Below are positions 10,581-21,535 of a stretch of DNA of 64,000 nt, in pieces. A program made the position numbers and the translations under genes. Each line of letters starts with the position of its first letter. Position 1 is the first letter of the stretch. Location: positions 372,001 to 436,000 of the forward strand of contig NW_024468263.1 of NCBI RefSeq assembly GCF_002104995.1. The letters are read 5' to 3'. The notes beneath the pieces were generated by a model. The model searched no databases. It was not told where the DNA came from and saw only the letters and a list, made by a program, of their open reading frames with translations. The stretch is from Linderina pennispora. Taxonomy: Eukaryota; Kickxellomycota; Kickxellomycetes; Kickxellales; Kickxellaceae.

Positions 10581-12807
10581 ATGTTCCAAAACAAGGTATG
10601 TCTATTTCCAAGCTAATAGTTTGGATTCTACGCGGAAATCGGCCCACGGAAACTAGCAAATTTGCGTAATTGCGTGCAACACTAACCATTGACCTAACAA
10701 TACCCACTATCATAGAGCTCGACGATGTCGCTGCGTTCGCGCATCCCGACCCGCCGGGCAGCAGCTGGCGCCGGCAACGAGAACAGACTTGCTGGCGGCA
10801 TGTCTGCGGCGCACGCTACAGGTAAGCACACCGAGGCGACCAAGGCGAGCTTGCGGCCCCGTGCGGCGTCAACAATCGGCGCTGCATCGGGAAAGAGCCT
10901 GCATGCAGCTCAGGCCAAACCTCTCAACGGAAAACCGACGGCGAGTGGCGCGCTCGTTCGCTCGCGTAGCGCTCTTGGAGAAGTTAGCAGCAGTGCAAAG
11001 GTATGTGTTTACTTTTTTCCTTGCCCACCGTGCCTGCTACTACGCGCATCATAACAGCAGTACCTTTTCGTGTACATGTGGGAGGGCCATTTTATCGTAA
11101 ACAGATGGTCTATGCCTGCGGCTGATTTCTTAATATTTTTCTGATGCTGTATATTCCTTGGTAGGCCCTTGATAACACCACGACAAAGATTGTGAAGCCT
11201 GGAGAAATTGCTGCCCGCCTGCATACCCTGCGCACATCTACCCGGCTGGCTCGTCCCCGGACAGTCTAGCCTGCCCAAGCCGCCACTGGGCAACGGTCCG
11301 CGTGTGCGGCAGGGTGGTGGCCCCATGCGGCCCTCGACTGCTGCCCCGCGGCCCTCGTCGATTGTGGGGGCGCGCCCAATAAGCAAGCCTGTCGGAACAT
11401 CCAACTCGCGGCGGCTGCGCACCACCAGCTCATCGTCACTTGATGACGGACTGCCCAGCAAGCGGGTCAAGACTGATGAGGCTACACGGAACCTGGTGCC
11501 ATCGGCGAGTTCTCTCTTGGGCAAGCATGGTCGCAGTGGAGTGCGCACTACCGGTCATCATGTTGCAGCAGCGACCAAGTTGATCGAGCGGGCACATTCA
11601 GAGACATATGAGGAAATTGAGGAGCTCGAGCTGGAGCCGGAGCGCGCGCGCAAAATCGGTAACTACGGTCAGCAGTACCACCGCCGCACGTACTCGTCGG
11701 ATGCAGAGATGGAGTCGGTGGCTACGACTGTTAACAGCAGCTCAGCGAGCCACTCGGATGTGGAGACGTCCAGCGTCCAGAGCGCTGCGACCAAGACAGC
11801 CTCGCCGGCAGGTCGATGCCTAGCCTGACGGATCTCAAGTTTGTCGATGAAGACGCTATCGACTATGCGCTGGTGCACACGGGTGAGCTGAACGAGCAGC
11901 CGATAACAATGGAGGAGATCAATGGGTTTGAGGCTGATGTCGATCCGCATGACACCTCGCTGATTCCCGAGTACGGCGACGACATCTTCGGATATATGCG
12001 CGAGCTCGAGGTCAAGCTGATGCCCGACCCCAACTACATGGACCGCCAGCACGCGCTGTCGTGGTCGATGCGCTCGATTCTCATCGACTGGCTGGTGCAG
12101 GTGCACGAGCGCTTCAATCTGCTGCCCGAGTCCCTCTGTCTGAGCATCAACCTCATCGACCGCTTCCTGTCTACCAAGGAGGTGACGGTCAACCGCCTGC
12201 AGCTGGTTGGCGCCGTGAGCCTTTTGCTGGCTGCCAAGTATGAGGAGACGCGGGTGCCGAGCATCTCCGACATTATATTTATGGTCGAGAATACCTACTC
12301 GGCAGATGAGATTAAGAAGGCCGAGCGCTACCTTCTGCGCACCCTCAACTTTGACCTCGGATGGCCTGGTCCTCTGTCGTACCTGCGGCGCATCTCCAAG
12401 GCTAACGACTACGACGCGGCTACGCGCACTCTGGCCAAGTACCTGGTCGAGGTTACACTGATTGACGAGCGGTTCATCGGGGTCCCGTCTTCAAAGGTTG
12501 CCGCTGTTGCGCACTACCTGTCCATGCGCTTCCTGGGCCAAACGGACTGGTCGCGGGCGCACGTCTTTTTACGCGGGCTACTTCGAGTCCGAGCTGCTGC
12601 CGCTGGCGCAGATCCTGGTCGACCTTCCTAATGCACCCGCGGCGACACAGGTCGATTTATGAAAAGTACAGCGAGCGGCGGTATATGCACGCGTCGTCGT
12701 TCGTGTACCAGTGGTTCACACTGCACGAGCCCGACACGCTGCTCGTGCCACTGAGGACTGACCTCAAGCCTTCGAAGCCCCAGCCTGGGGACAAGAAGTC
12801 CAAGTGA
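10581..12807 (+). CDS. G2/mitotic B-type cyclin, with several frame breaks
   Basis: Exon 1 (10581-10595) encodes five residues. Introns at 10596-10715 and 11001-11164 are clean GT..AG. A destruction box of the RxxLGxVS type sits near residue 88. After a Ser/Pro-rich linker and an acidic hinge, both cyclin boxes are clear (MRAILIDWL-like 'MRSILIDWLVQVHERF', 'LLAAKYEE'). The mitotic cyclin partners and targets Cdk1. The frame shifts at about 11210-11270, near 11800, at a T5 run near 12570 and near 12627. Removing one base at each of the last two restores family sequence. The C-terminal part then runs to the TGA at 12805-12807. Sequence error is likelier than decay, since a B cyclin is normally essential. 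A true pseudogene cannot be excluded. Confidence 0.82.
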
Positions 12808-13109
12808 GGTCATGCGCCCGGACACGCCGCAGCCCTAAAAAGGCAGCGACAGCCTCGCTTTGTAACTATTCTTTTCTTTCTTTTGCTTCAAAATTCCATT
12901 CACTTTTAAATCTCCCTCCGCAAATACTCGTATTGGCAGCAACACAAAAAACCGAAAATACAACTGCCTTCATTAGAGACAGCGATGTGTATATCATAAC
13001 ACGCTTGTTGTGTAGTCAGCTGCTTCAGCTGATCAGTCCTTTATCGGGTAGGTTCAATTTCCACTCTCATAGCTGGGTTGATGTATAAAAGAACCAATTT
13101 AAGCACTCT

Positions 13110-13939
13110 TCACATAAAAGCTTTAGTTATCACAATACTGGGCATATCTACTAGTGGTGGTGGCTTGTAATCGTGATGGCCATGATGTCCGTGGCCATGA
13201 GTGCGAGTAGGGGTAGGAGTGGGAGTGGGCTCAACAGACTCGACCGAATCCATCGACCATCCATCAACATTCTGGGAAATAGTACAGGTGGCCATTACGT
13301 GCAGCAACATCATCGATGCCAGCCCTATAAATGATATTGTTAAACAAAGGCGAAGGCAGCGCAGTGACCAAGGCATCAACAAGCGGCTTGTTATATGTCT
13401 CCGTAATCGCTGTCCCATGGATAACCGAGGTAACCCTTTTGTAAATAGAGGGAGCACCCGCTTGGAGAAGAGGCATGTCTTCGTTTACAATACTAGTCAC
13501 CGCCGGCCAGTGCTCAGAGATTTCTGAATACGCCTCAGGGGCATCAATGATAGGCGTAGGGAGCCACACAAAGCTTGATTGCGCACTGCTTTTCATCGGG
13601 AGTGCCAGTAGGCGTGTTCTGTGGGAAGTTGTGGTTGGAGACTGTGACGCCTGAGACGCCGGCACGGGTCAGGACATTGTTCATCATGGCGTCGGGCATG
13701 GACATAGGCAATCGCCATGACAAAGGTAGGCTCGTACGTCTGAGTGATCGCTGGGCCACGGAAGATGCGATGTCAGGCGGGCATAGATTGATGGCTGGCC
13801 AGCTTGGAGGATTGGCATGTCGCCATTGATAACACTGGTGTAGCCGTTCCAGTGAGACGAGACTGAATTCAATGCGTCTAGCTCAGCAGCCAGCGAGCGT
13901 AGCCAGGGCAGCGACGATGGAGGCAGAGACGAATTTCAT
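13110..13939 (-). CDS. ISxHW-family secreted protein with two domain copies, frame-broken
   Basis: The ATG at 13939 opens a signal peptide. The frame then breaks near 13888 but continues in other frames as two successive copies of a roughly 85-residue domain (about 13620-13885 and 13285-13550). Each has 'ISxHW' or 'VSSHW', a 'MPxLQAGxPSIY' segment, an 'AITxTY' segment and an 'NNxxxRAG' segment. A Pro/Thr and His/Gly-rich tail follows and ends at 13110. At least four frame changes are needed. The same domain occurs once each at 15.4, 45.2 and 47.2 kb. A TATA-like TATAAAT lies near 14062-14068 on this strand. Either a pseudogene or a locus with sequence errors; function unknown, cell surface inferred. 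Confidence 0.6.
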
Positions 13940-15350
13940 GGCTGTTCTTATGGTGCGTTGAGAGGTAACTCTAGTGAAGCAGACAAAGTAGGATTATTCT
14001 TGGTGTCTTGAGTTGTGGATAGTAGAATAAACCAGCCGTGTATGGCTGAGTATCCTGGCTATTTATATGCACACCCACAGTGTGGCACTGTCTTTCACTG
14101 GCATGTGTATTAACGGAGAATGAGCTTCAACAATCGGATTTGTTCCTTTTTCACACGTTGCCTGGCCATTTTTTTTGGATTATCACACGTTCCGTGCTGA
14201 ATGTTCGAACTCGGAGTCCCGCAGCACTGGCTGGCTATGTCCTTGAGGAAACTGAAAGCTGATCTCCAATCACTCATGCACAACAGGAAATCAAGACAGG
14301 TACTGGCACTACACCTGGCCACATTTCATTCTCATCTCTTTTAGCAAAGTTTTGGCATACATAACTGCCACACCAATCAGCACGAATTTCACTCGCGGGA
14401 TTCAGCAAACATCTAGTAGTTGGATTATCGGCAGAGATGCAGTATGTCTGGCATTCTGCAGCGTCTGTCTTGGCGCAGATTCGAGATATAATCCTGAATA
14501 ATGCTTGTTTCTGGCCAGAAGGGCATGCTAAGTTTCAACCGACACCATATCAAACCCTGGTTAGTTGGAAGCAGACCGTTGCTGCAGCCCAGGTAGAAAG
14601 GCAGTGTGTTGGGCAGGACAGCAGTAGAGTTATACATGTTTCCAAAGACCTTCAAATGGCTTGCTAGTGGTAGCAAGCGGTATGCAGTTCTTGGTTCACA
14701 CACACCAGCGATGGCTATTGCTCATGGTCATGCTGCCAAGCTTGCAGGATTTTCAATCAAGTGTGGCAATGAGGAAATCAATGCATGAATTGACAGCCAC
14801 ATAGCTCGTGATAAGTGCCCGAATAATTTGTGAAGAGCAACATCTTGGCGTATGCGCATATCGTATCATTGCCAAGAAACCAGCATATCTCTGGGCGTGA
14901 AGCCACTTCGCTGGTTTCCAGAAAAGCGAGTGAATTTATTCCACAACTCGCTCTGCTTTGGCGTAAAATCAACAGCTGTCTCTAGAACGCTACATTATCA
15001 CGCACCTTTTCCATGGCTTGTTCTTGACAACTAGTTCTTGGCAATGATGATCACGGATATCCGAAATGGGGGACACGGCATATATACAGGCCAAGAAATG
15101 CAAATGTGGCGATGAATTAACAAGGATTATTACAAAGGGGTAGGCATGGGAAAGGCACGTGGTCCTTGTCGGGTTCGAAACCACAGCTGCCTTCAGTAAA
15201 GCGACAGGTGCGCCTAATTGCGAGTGGCTACATTGACTGTGTTTTGTGTGTTGTATTCGAGTCAGACACGGAAATACGGACTGGTCATTAACTAATGGAT
15301 TCGGCGTTAAAGGTCGTTAAATAATGTCCACTTTGCCACGCAAAACTCAC
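13940..15350. other. Intergenic, no gene seen
   Basis: About 1.4 kb, AT-richer than the flanks. Short frames in all six phases have no family-like composition. A GGTTCGAAACC string near 15173 resembles a tRNA B box, but no cloverleaf can be folded around it. Confidence 0.45.
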
Positions 15351-15803
15351 TCACTGCATGATTGCGGTCGGTGTGGCAGTCGGTGTAGCAGCCGGCGTGG
15401 CAGTCGGTGCAGAGCTAGTGGGACCAGGCGTAGGGGTCGGCACAGATGCAGGTGCAGACGAGGGTGCCATTGTAGGCGAGCCTCCAACAAAGCTGTGGTT
15501 GCTGACGGTGACGCCAGTGATTTGCGCACGCATCAGCATATTGTTAATCAGTGGGTCGGGCATCGCGTTGGCCATCTGCACAACCACAGTCTCCGCGTAC
15601 GTCGGCGGAATCGTGGTTGCATGGAAAATCTGCGTCAGACTGCTGTAGATGGTTGGCCTTGGGGCGTTGCTGAGCCAGGGCATGGCGTTGTTGACTACGC
15701 TTGCAAAGTCGTTCCAGTGGGCAGAGATAGAGTTCAGCGCATCCTGTTGCGCAGTGGCGGTGAGGGCGAGTGTGGTGAGGGCGAAGGCAGATGTGAACTT
15801 CAT
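15351..15803 (-). CDS. ISxHW-family secreted protein
   Basis: A 150-residue protein from the ATG at 15803: signal peptide (about 1-18), then one copy of the ISxHW domain (about 20-105), ending 'MRAQITGVTVSNH'. The rest is a low-complexity Pro/Thr/Ala/Ser tail with PT repeats, the usual look of an O-glycosylated cell-wall stalk. No hydrophobic GPI tail follows before the stop. A GTGAGT donor overlaps the stop codon, so a spliced 3' exon supplying one is possible. It is closest to the two domains at 13.1-13.9 kb and thus a local tandem paralogue. Role in the wall is inferred; the family is unknown to me and only loosely recalls the SRP1/TIP1 layout. Confidence 0.7.
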   Translation of the reverse strand: MKFTSAFALTTLALTATAQQDALNSISAHWNDFASVVNNAMPWLSNAPRPTIYSSLTQIFHATTIPPTYAETVVVQMANAMPDPLINNMLMRAQITGVTVSNHSFVGGSPTMAPSSAPASVPTPTPGPTSSAPTATPAATPTATPTAIMQ

Positions 15804-16534
15804 GATTTCTAATAGGTCGTTATGCAAAGAGGAAGATGCTGATCGAGAGGAATGGATGAGAGAAAGGAGAGTTGGCGGACGCTGGAGCTGAGCGCGTTGG
15901 AGCGAACCCCCCTGCTTATAGCGGCATTTTTGTGTGTTCTGATCTTCGCTCTCGCCGTTTAAAGGGAAGCAAAAATGGGCTACAGTGGAGACCGCTATAG
16001 GATGCTGGCGGTTTATTGACGGTCCCGACTCCGCTCTTTAATCCATAAATAGCGGCTATAAATAATCTTGCACGAATCCTCGTGCATGAAGTGACGTCTG
16101 CAAAGAGATTTTTTATAGTCGTCGCCAGAAAGCCAAACAAACAATCCTGCACCTGGACTCCCAGCAGAGCGCCTTGGCAGAGAAAAGAATGCTCACCTCA
16201 GCACCCCTTTTGCGACGAGCGGTATAGGTAAACTACAGACGGAACTGTATTGGCAGGTGGCCACATGCACGCCTCTGTGCTCCATACCATAAAAAGCCAG
16301 GGAAGCGGCAGCAGCTATGCCAGATCACAGGCTTGATTGCAGGCAGTTGGGCTCAGTGCTGCCGGATTATAGCAGCCAATAGGTGCACACCAGCACACTG
16401 CCACGTGATGTGGTATTGGACCATCACATCTAGCACAGGTGCGCTAGCGTCAACTGCCGCCTACCACTTCTTCCTTTCTGGCTATTGCATTTCTTGCTCA
16501 GCTACTCTTGTACTTTTTCTCTTTCATTTACCAA
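15804..16534. other. Divergent intergenic region
   Basis: About 730 bases between the divergent ISxHW gene and YOS9. A 'CTATAAG' TATA-like string near 15914-15920 serves the minus-strand gene. No gene seen. Confidence 0.4.
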
Positions 16535-17943
16535 ATGGGCAGGCTTGTGGCATTGTCTTTCGCCGTTCTAGCGGTGCATGGTGTCGGCGGCATGGGCGGC
16601 CCGTCGTCGTTCAACCCGGGGTTTCTCATGGAAGACCTGCTGTCATACCCGCAGTACGAAATAAACTTTTTGGAAGACCTGTTGCCTGCGTCACAGCTGC
16701 AAAACGCCATCGATAGGACGCGGCAAAATAACGAACGGTTGAAGGGCCCCCATGCAAACGATGTCGCTGACAAGGCGCCTGACACGGACATAATCTACGA
16801 GCCGATCGTGCTGAAGGCAACCAAGAAATGGAAGTTCCTGTGTCGGGTCCCACAGGTGGATTCAGAGAAGGTGCGGATGGAGGAGCGGGAGCGCGAGGAT
16901 ACAGCTGTGCCTACAGGCGTTGATGCGCGGGAAGTTGAGCGACAATCGATTGAACGCGGATTGCAGCTGCTGGAGCCAATGAAGCCTGGGTGTCTGACAT
17001 ACGTCGAGGGTTGGTGGACATTCGAGTACTGCCATGATCGGTCGGTCAGCCAGTTCCATCGGATCGAGCAGGCGGAGCCAGACGAGTACGAGTTGATCAA
17101 GTATCGGCTGGGCGATCCGAGCCAGCGCAAGCCATTGGGGCTGCCTGAGGTGCCAAATGGGCAGACACTGGACGGCGAGACCGAGGATACGCGGACAACG
17201 CAAGTGAAAGCGAGTGGGGCGGAAACAGTTCTTGACGCAGACATGGGGCGGAGGCAGTGTTTGCGAGATTACGAGACGGCCCAGGGAAATTGAGGTGCAG
17301 TTCCACTGCGATCCGAACATGCCTGAGCGCATTTCGCACATTAAGGAGACATCGACGTGCCAGTACTTCATGGTGGTGACGACGCCGCGGCTGTGCGAGG
17401 ATGCGAGCTTTTTTGACCCGGCAGGCATCGACAGTATATAACATCACTTGCCAGCAGGTCGTAGGCGACAAGGAGTACCACGAGATCATTGCTCAGAAGG
17501 CATCGCTGCCTGAGGCGGTCGAGGAGCAGCAGCACCCGGTAGAACAGGCACCCAAGGACCCGGAACACGGCTCAAAGGAGAGTGCAGGGGAGAAGGAGGA
17601 GAGTGGTCCCGCCACAGCTGACGCCAAAGCCACGGCCAAGCCAAAGAAAATGCGGAAGAAGACTGCGAAGAAAGCAGCAGCGGAGCCAGAACTCATCACG
17701 ATCGACCTGTCTGACCCCGAACAAGTGCAGCTGATGAGGGAGCGCGATGAGGAAGTCCGCCAAATCCTGGCGCAGCTGCTTGGGGACGAGACTCTGCAGA
17801 AGCTTCTGCCCAAGACATTTGAAGAATCATCCAACCGAAAGCAGCTGACACAGGATCTGGAGAAGGACGCGGACGCAGACGAGGGCGGAATTCCACAACA
17901 GAAGCGGGCGCCTGAGGCTGTGCGCAGGCACGACGAATTGTAG
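16535..17943 (+). CDS. YOS9: YOS9/OS-9-type ERAD lectin, two frame breaks
   Basis: Signal peptide at residues 1-20, then an MRH (mannose-6-phosphate receptor homology) domain: the 'EGWWTFEYCH' core is near residues 158-167. Further on come 'TQTWGGGSVCE', 'PREIEVQFHC' and 'ITCQQ', all typical of OS-9. The C-terminal part is Lys/Glu-rich and charged. YOS9 reads trimmed N-glycans on misfolded proteins in the ER lumen and hands them to the Hrd1 ligase. The frame shifts twice: near a G4 run at about 17214, and at an AT-repeat near 17435. One extra base at each explains both. Conserved sequence continues across both breaks, which argues for sequence error. The ATG at 16535 is preferred because it puts the signal peptide at the N-terminus. 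Confidence 0.82.
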
Positions 17944-18219
17944 GGCAATCCTTGTCAACTGTGGTCAGATTTTCTAATGCGAATATTCGTGGTTTCCAAA
18001 TTTGGCCGGTGTCACTTTCCGCGTTGCTGGAGTGCTGATTTCCTGTTGAAAAATATTGCAATAATTGCCCAAACGAAGCGATTTGTGTGCCCCAGCCGCG
18101 GCTCTGGGGCAGGCTTAAAAGACGGTGTAGCTTGAACTCTTCTCGAAAGCCGAGAAACCCGTCTAACCCTCGCTTCATTTATATTTTTCTTCTAGATATC
18201 TTTTTCTACACAGGAAACT

Positions 18220-19293
18220 ATGCGTAAGCTATTTTTACTCCTTGCCCTTATCTGCCTTCTTCTGACCACTGCTCAAGCCAAGGGCGGAGGTGGTGGTGGA
18301 AAGGGCGGTGGCGGAGGTGGTGGTGGAAAGGGTGGTGGCGGCGGTGGTAGCAAGGGCGGTGGTAGCAGTAGTGGTAGCAAGGGCAGTGGTGGTAGCTCTA
18401 GCAGCAGTAAAGGCATCGCCGGTGGCGGTGGCTCCTCCGGCAAGGGCTCTGGCGCATATGGTGACAAACCACCCAGCTACGCGTCTCTCTACCCAAATGC
18501 TCCGCCCGGCTACAGTGCCGGCGGACGTGGAATCGGTGCTGGCGACGCATCCCGGCCGTATACTCCTCCGCCATCGTATGCAGCCTCAGCCAACTATGCT
18601 TCAGTGAACCGCGGTCAGACAGTCCAGCCACAGTCCATCAAGGGTGGCGCGCCGTCAGTGTACTATGCGGCGGCGTCCAGGAGCTCGTATCCGGGAGCAT
18701 GGGGATACGGCTATTATCCTATCTATCCCTACCCGTGGTGGGCATACGGTGCCGGTGGGTTTATTGGCGCATCGTATGTGAGCCACTCTTACAACCACGG
18801 TGTGCACAACTACAAGAGCGAGTTCCGCAACATGACCGTGGTCAATGCCACAAACACGCCTTTGGTTGGCGACCAGGACATCTTCAACAACGGCCACAAC
18901 ATTACGTTCGTGGACTTCAACAACGGCACCATCAGCATTGCTCCTTGCGGCAATTCCTCGAGCACATCACTCGATGTTTCTTCCTCGGACTGCGACGTGA
19001 TCCTGCTGGACCTACGGAATGGAACGGTACTGCGCGGCAATGCAAAGACCAGCGTGGAGAAGGACATTACGTTCTTTACGCTGAACCTCGGCAGCAAAAG
19101 CACTGTGCTGCGGACGCAGACGATTTCGAGCACGCAAAAGAAGAGCCGCGGCGGTGTCATTGCCGGCATCGTCATTGGATCCATTGCGGGATTTGCGCTT
19201 ATCGTCGGCCTCGTGTGGTGGGCTGTCAGGCGGAACAAGAAGAAGAAGGCTGCTGCGGCTGTTGCTGCCAACCTGGGCACTGTTCAATATTAA
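18220..19293 (+). CDS. Gly-rich single-pass membrane glycoprotein
   Basis: A 357-residue protein: signal peptide (1-20), a Gly/Lys/Ser repeat region (about 21-90, runs of GGG-K), and a Tyr/Pro/Gly-rich section with 'YYPIYPYPWW'. A compact ectodomain with six N-glycosylation sequons (NMT, NAT, NIT, NGT, NSS, NGT) follows. One membrane helix (about 314-336) and a basic tail with KKKK complete it, giving type I topology. No enzymatic motif was found. A role as a wall or plasma-membrane sensor or adhesin is inferred from layout only. Composition-driven shadows (poly-Pro, poly-Val) fill the other frames here. Confidence 0.72.
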   Translation: MRKLFLLLALICLLLTTAQAKGGGGGGKGGGGGGGGKGGGGGGSKGGGSSSGSKGSGGSSSSSKGIAGGGGSSGKGSGAYGDKPPSYASLYPNAPPGYSAGGRGIGAGDASRPYTPPPSYAASANYASVNRGQTVQPQSIKGGAPSVYYAAASRSSYPGAWGYGYYPIYPYPWWAYGAGGFIGASYVSHSYNHGVHNYKSEFRNMTVVNATNTPLVGDQDIFNNGHNITFVDFNNGTISIAPCGNSSSTSLDVSSSDCDVILLDLRNGTVLRGNAKTSVEKDITFFTLNLGSKSTVLRTQTISSTQKKSRGGVIAGIVIGSIAGFALIVGLVWWAVRRNKKKKAAAAVAANLGTVQY

Positions 19294-19351
19294 TATTTCT
19301 CTATTCCATTTATTATTTGCGATTCTGTTAATGTATTCCCAACTATCTATC

Positions 19352-20005
19352 TCAGAACGAAATCACCAGGTGGTCGCCCCTGTCCTCAATCCTGACGTTT
19401 GCAAAGTCCTGGATCACATACTTCGCACCGGCGTCCTTCAGTGCCTGCTCAGGCGTCGACGTCAGCACTCCCACGACTGTAGCGCCTGCGGCATGCCCGG
19501 CCTTGGTGCCATTAACGGCGTCCTCAAACACCAATGCCTCGCTCGGCTCAATGCCCAGTACCCTGGCGCCCATCTGGTAGCATTGCGGATTGGGCTTTCC
19601 CCTGGCGACGTTCTTTGCAGAGACCATCTCGGCAGGCACAGGCAAGTCCACCTGTCCCAATCGGCACAGCGCCAGGTCCTCGGTGGCAGCGGTCACAATG
19701 GTCCATTTCTTCGGGTCCAGAGATGCTAGCAGCTGAGGAACCCCCGGCACAGCGAAAACACCGTCGGCGTCGTGCATGATCTCCGATTCAAAGAGCCTGG
19801 CGCCCTCGGGGTTGTGGAACTCTGCAGGGAACCAGGTCTTGAGAACATCTAGAGTAGGGAAGCCATGAATGCGGCTCAAAAGCTCGTCGGCGTTGATGTT
19901 GTATTGGACGGCCTTGCGGCGCCAAAAGCGCTCGACGCAGTCAATGGTGTTGACCAGCGTGCCATCCATGTCGAACAGGATGCCCTTTGCGATGATTTCG
20001 ACCAT
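19352..20005 (-). CDS. HAD-family sugar/glycerol phosphatase 1
   Basis: A 217-residue HAD phosphatase with motif I 'FDMDGT' (Asp12 nucleophile, Asp14 general acid/base), a 'VTAA' motif II, a 'KPNP' motif III lysine and 'FEDAVNG' motif IV. The small helical cap and overall layout fit the Gpp1/Dog1 group, which dephosphorylates glycerol-3-phosphate or 2-deoxyglucose-6-phosphate in the cytosol. Substrate cannot be read from the sequence. It is followed upstream by a second, divergent copy on the same strand (20215-20877). It faces the 3' end of the membrane glycoprotein gene, with 58 bases between. Confidence 0.85.
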   Translation of the reverse strand: MVEIIAKGILFDMDGTLVNTIDCVERFWRRKAVQYNINADELLSRIHGFPTLDVLKTWFPAEFHNPEGARLFESEIMHDADGVFAVPGVPQLLASLDPKKWTIVTAATEDLALCRLGQVDLPVPAEMVSAKNVARGKPNPQCYQMGARVLGIEPSEALVFEDAVNGTKAGHAAGATVVGVLTSTPEQALKDAGAKYVIQDFANVRIEDRGDHLVISF

Positions 20006-20214
20006 GATGAGCTATAGTTAAGTGTGTATTGCTTGACGTAAAGAAGAGAGAAAGGTGGGCTCGAGGATCGTGGCCCAGCCGCATCTGAATTATATCGCGA
20101 GTGTTTCCGGAGTGGGGACAAAAACAGCAACCAGGAGCTGCTGTGCTACGCGGCATTCAGCTGAGAGAAGATCGCCTGAGCTCGTGCTGAAATTTGTCAG
20201 CATACGTGGCACTT

Positions 20215-20877
20215 TCATTCCCTGAGAACAATGGACAAATGCGTTGTGTGATCTGTGATGTCTACTTTCGTAAAATCATCGACGATGTGCTGGGCGCCGG
20301 CCTCCGCCAGCCTCTCTCGTGTCGTCGATGTTGTCAGCGCAATCACCGTGGCACCCGCTGCAAGCGCTGCCTTGACGCCATTGACAGCATCCTCAAACAC
20401 CACAACGTCCTTTCCCTCCAGCCCCAGCGCTTTGGAACCGGCCAGGTACCCCTCGGGGTGGGGCTTCCCCTTGGTTACATCATCAGCAGCTATCAGAAGC
20501 TTGGGTTCTGGCAGACCGACCTGCCCCAGGCGCGCCAGTGCCCACATGCGCGAGGCTGCAGTCACCACAGCCCACCGCTCCGGCGATACAGCAGTGACAG
20601 CAGGGTGGACACCTGGCACTGGATAGACGCCCTCGGTAATGTTGACGAACTCGTTCTCAAAGTTGTCAGCAAACTGTTTGCTATGGCACTCGGGCGGGAA
20701 GAATGTGCGCAGCGTGTCGAGGCATGTGCGCCCATGCATATGCTTGATCAGCTCATCACCGTCTACGCCGTACTTGGCCGCCTTCTGCTTCCATGCGTTC
20801 TCGACGCACTCAGTAGTGTCGACGAGCGTGCCGTCCATGTCGTAGAGAATACCCTTGGCTGTTAGAAGTGTTGGCAT
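20215..20877 (-). CDS. HAD-family sugar/glycerol phosphatase 2
   Basis: A 220-residue paralogue of the downstream gene. Motif I is 'YDMDGT', motif II 'VTAAS', motif III 'KPHPE' and motif IV 'FEDAVNG'. The two proteins share the whole layout ('GLGQVGLPEP' and 'RLGQVDLPVP' align) but differ widely, so the tandem duplication is not recent. Same Gpp1/Dog1-like group, acting on phosphorylated sugars or glycerol-3-phosphate. Each gene has its own intergenic space of about 200 bases or more, so no co-transcription is implied. Confidence 0.85.
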   Translation of the reverse strand: MPTLLTAKGILYDMDGTLVDTTECVENAWKQKAAKYGVDGDELIKHMHGRTCLDTLRTFFPPECHSKQFADNFENEFVNITEGVYPVPGVHPAVTAVSPERWAVVTAASRMWALARLGQVGLPEPKLLIAADDVTKGKPHPEGYLAGSKALGLEGKDVVVFEDAVNGVKAALAAGATVIALTTSTTRERLAEAGAQHIVDDFTKVDITDHTTHLSIVLRE

Positions 20878-21217
20878 ATTGGCGAGTCAGTATACGGAAG
20901 GTGAGGGTCAGTAGGACTGATATGCTGGTTGAGGAGCTGCGCAGATAGTGAGTCAAAATGCGTTCTCTTTAAGCATTTCCCAGAGACGCATCCCCTCGCC
21001 CTGTGTCTGAGCCAATGCAACCACAATGTGGAGTAGAAGCACCAAATAGGAATCGAGCAACTGCGGTTGCGTGTGCGGATTCGGTAGGGCCGAAGCCCGA
21101 AAAATTGGCCAGGATTACCCCGCATCCTAAAAATACAATCGAATGGTTTTTTTACTCCTTATTCGTAGAAAGATGAATTTAACCTGGTGATAAACAGCCG
21201 ATGCCTACGCCATCTCT
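20878..21217. other. Intergenic, no gene seen
   Basis: About 340 bases holding the promoter of HAD phosphatase 2 and the 3' flank of the GPI-type gene. Nothing else visible. Confidence 0.35.
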
Positions 21218-21535
21218 CTACATCAGCGAGCAGCTAGCCAATAGCGCCACAACCAGTGCCAGCACAGACGCTGCAGGTGCCGCCACGCCTGACGTCTTTG
21301 TGTCCTTTGTGTGTGTAGAGTGCGAGCGCGACTCGGTGTCTGACTTGCTCGTTGTGGTTTCGTGTGTGGCTCTGGGGGTCTTGGAATTGACGGTTGCTTC
21401 AGGACCAGACACGGTGGTGTGTGGCGCAGATACCTCGTTGCTGAAGCGGATCGGCGTCAGAGATCCGACAGTCGGGGCCTGTGCGTGGCTGGTGGCCAGA
21501 AGTGCGAGCAGAGGGATGTACTTGAACGAGTGCAT
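21218..21535 (-). CDS. Small Ser/Thr-rich GPI-type surface protein
   Basis: A 105-residue protein from the ATG at 21535: signal peptide (about 1-19, ending Ala-Gln-Ala), a Ser/Thr/His-rich middle, and a hydrophobic C-terminus ('VLALVVALLASCSLM') preceded by small residues. This is the layout of a GPI-anchored wall protein. A TATAAAAG box (21625-21632, minus strand) lies about 90 bases upstream of the ATG. It does not contain the ISxHW domain. Function unknown. Confidence 0.65.
   Translation of the reverse strand: MHSFKYIPLLALLATSHAQAPTVGSLTPIRFSNEVSAPHTTVSGPEATVNSKTPRATHETTTSKSDTESRSHSTHTKDTKTSGVAAPAASVLALVVALLASCSLM

Noticed and set aside
15120-15200. tRNA gene around a GGTTCGAAACC string
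   Set aside because: T-arm does not pair and no A box or acceptor stem can be placed.
19352-20877. Operon of the two HAD phosphatases
   Set aside because: Each has its own upstream space of 200 bases or more; fungal genes are generally monocistronic.
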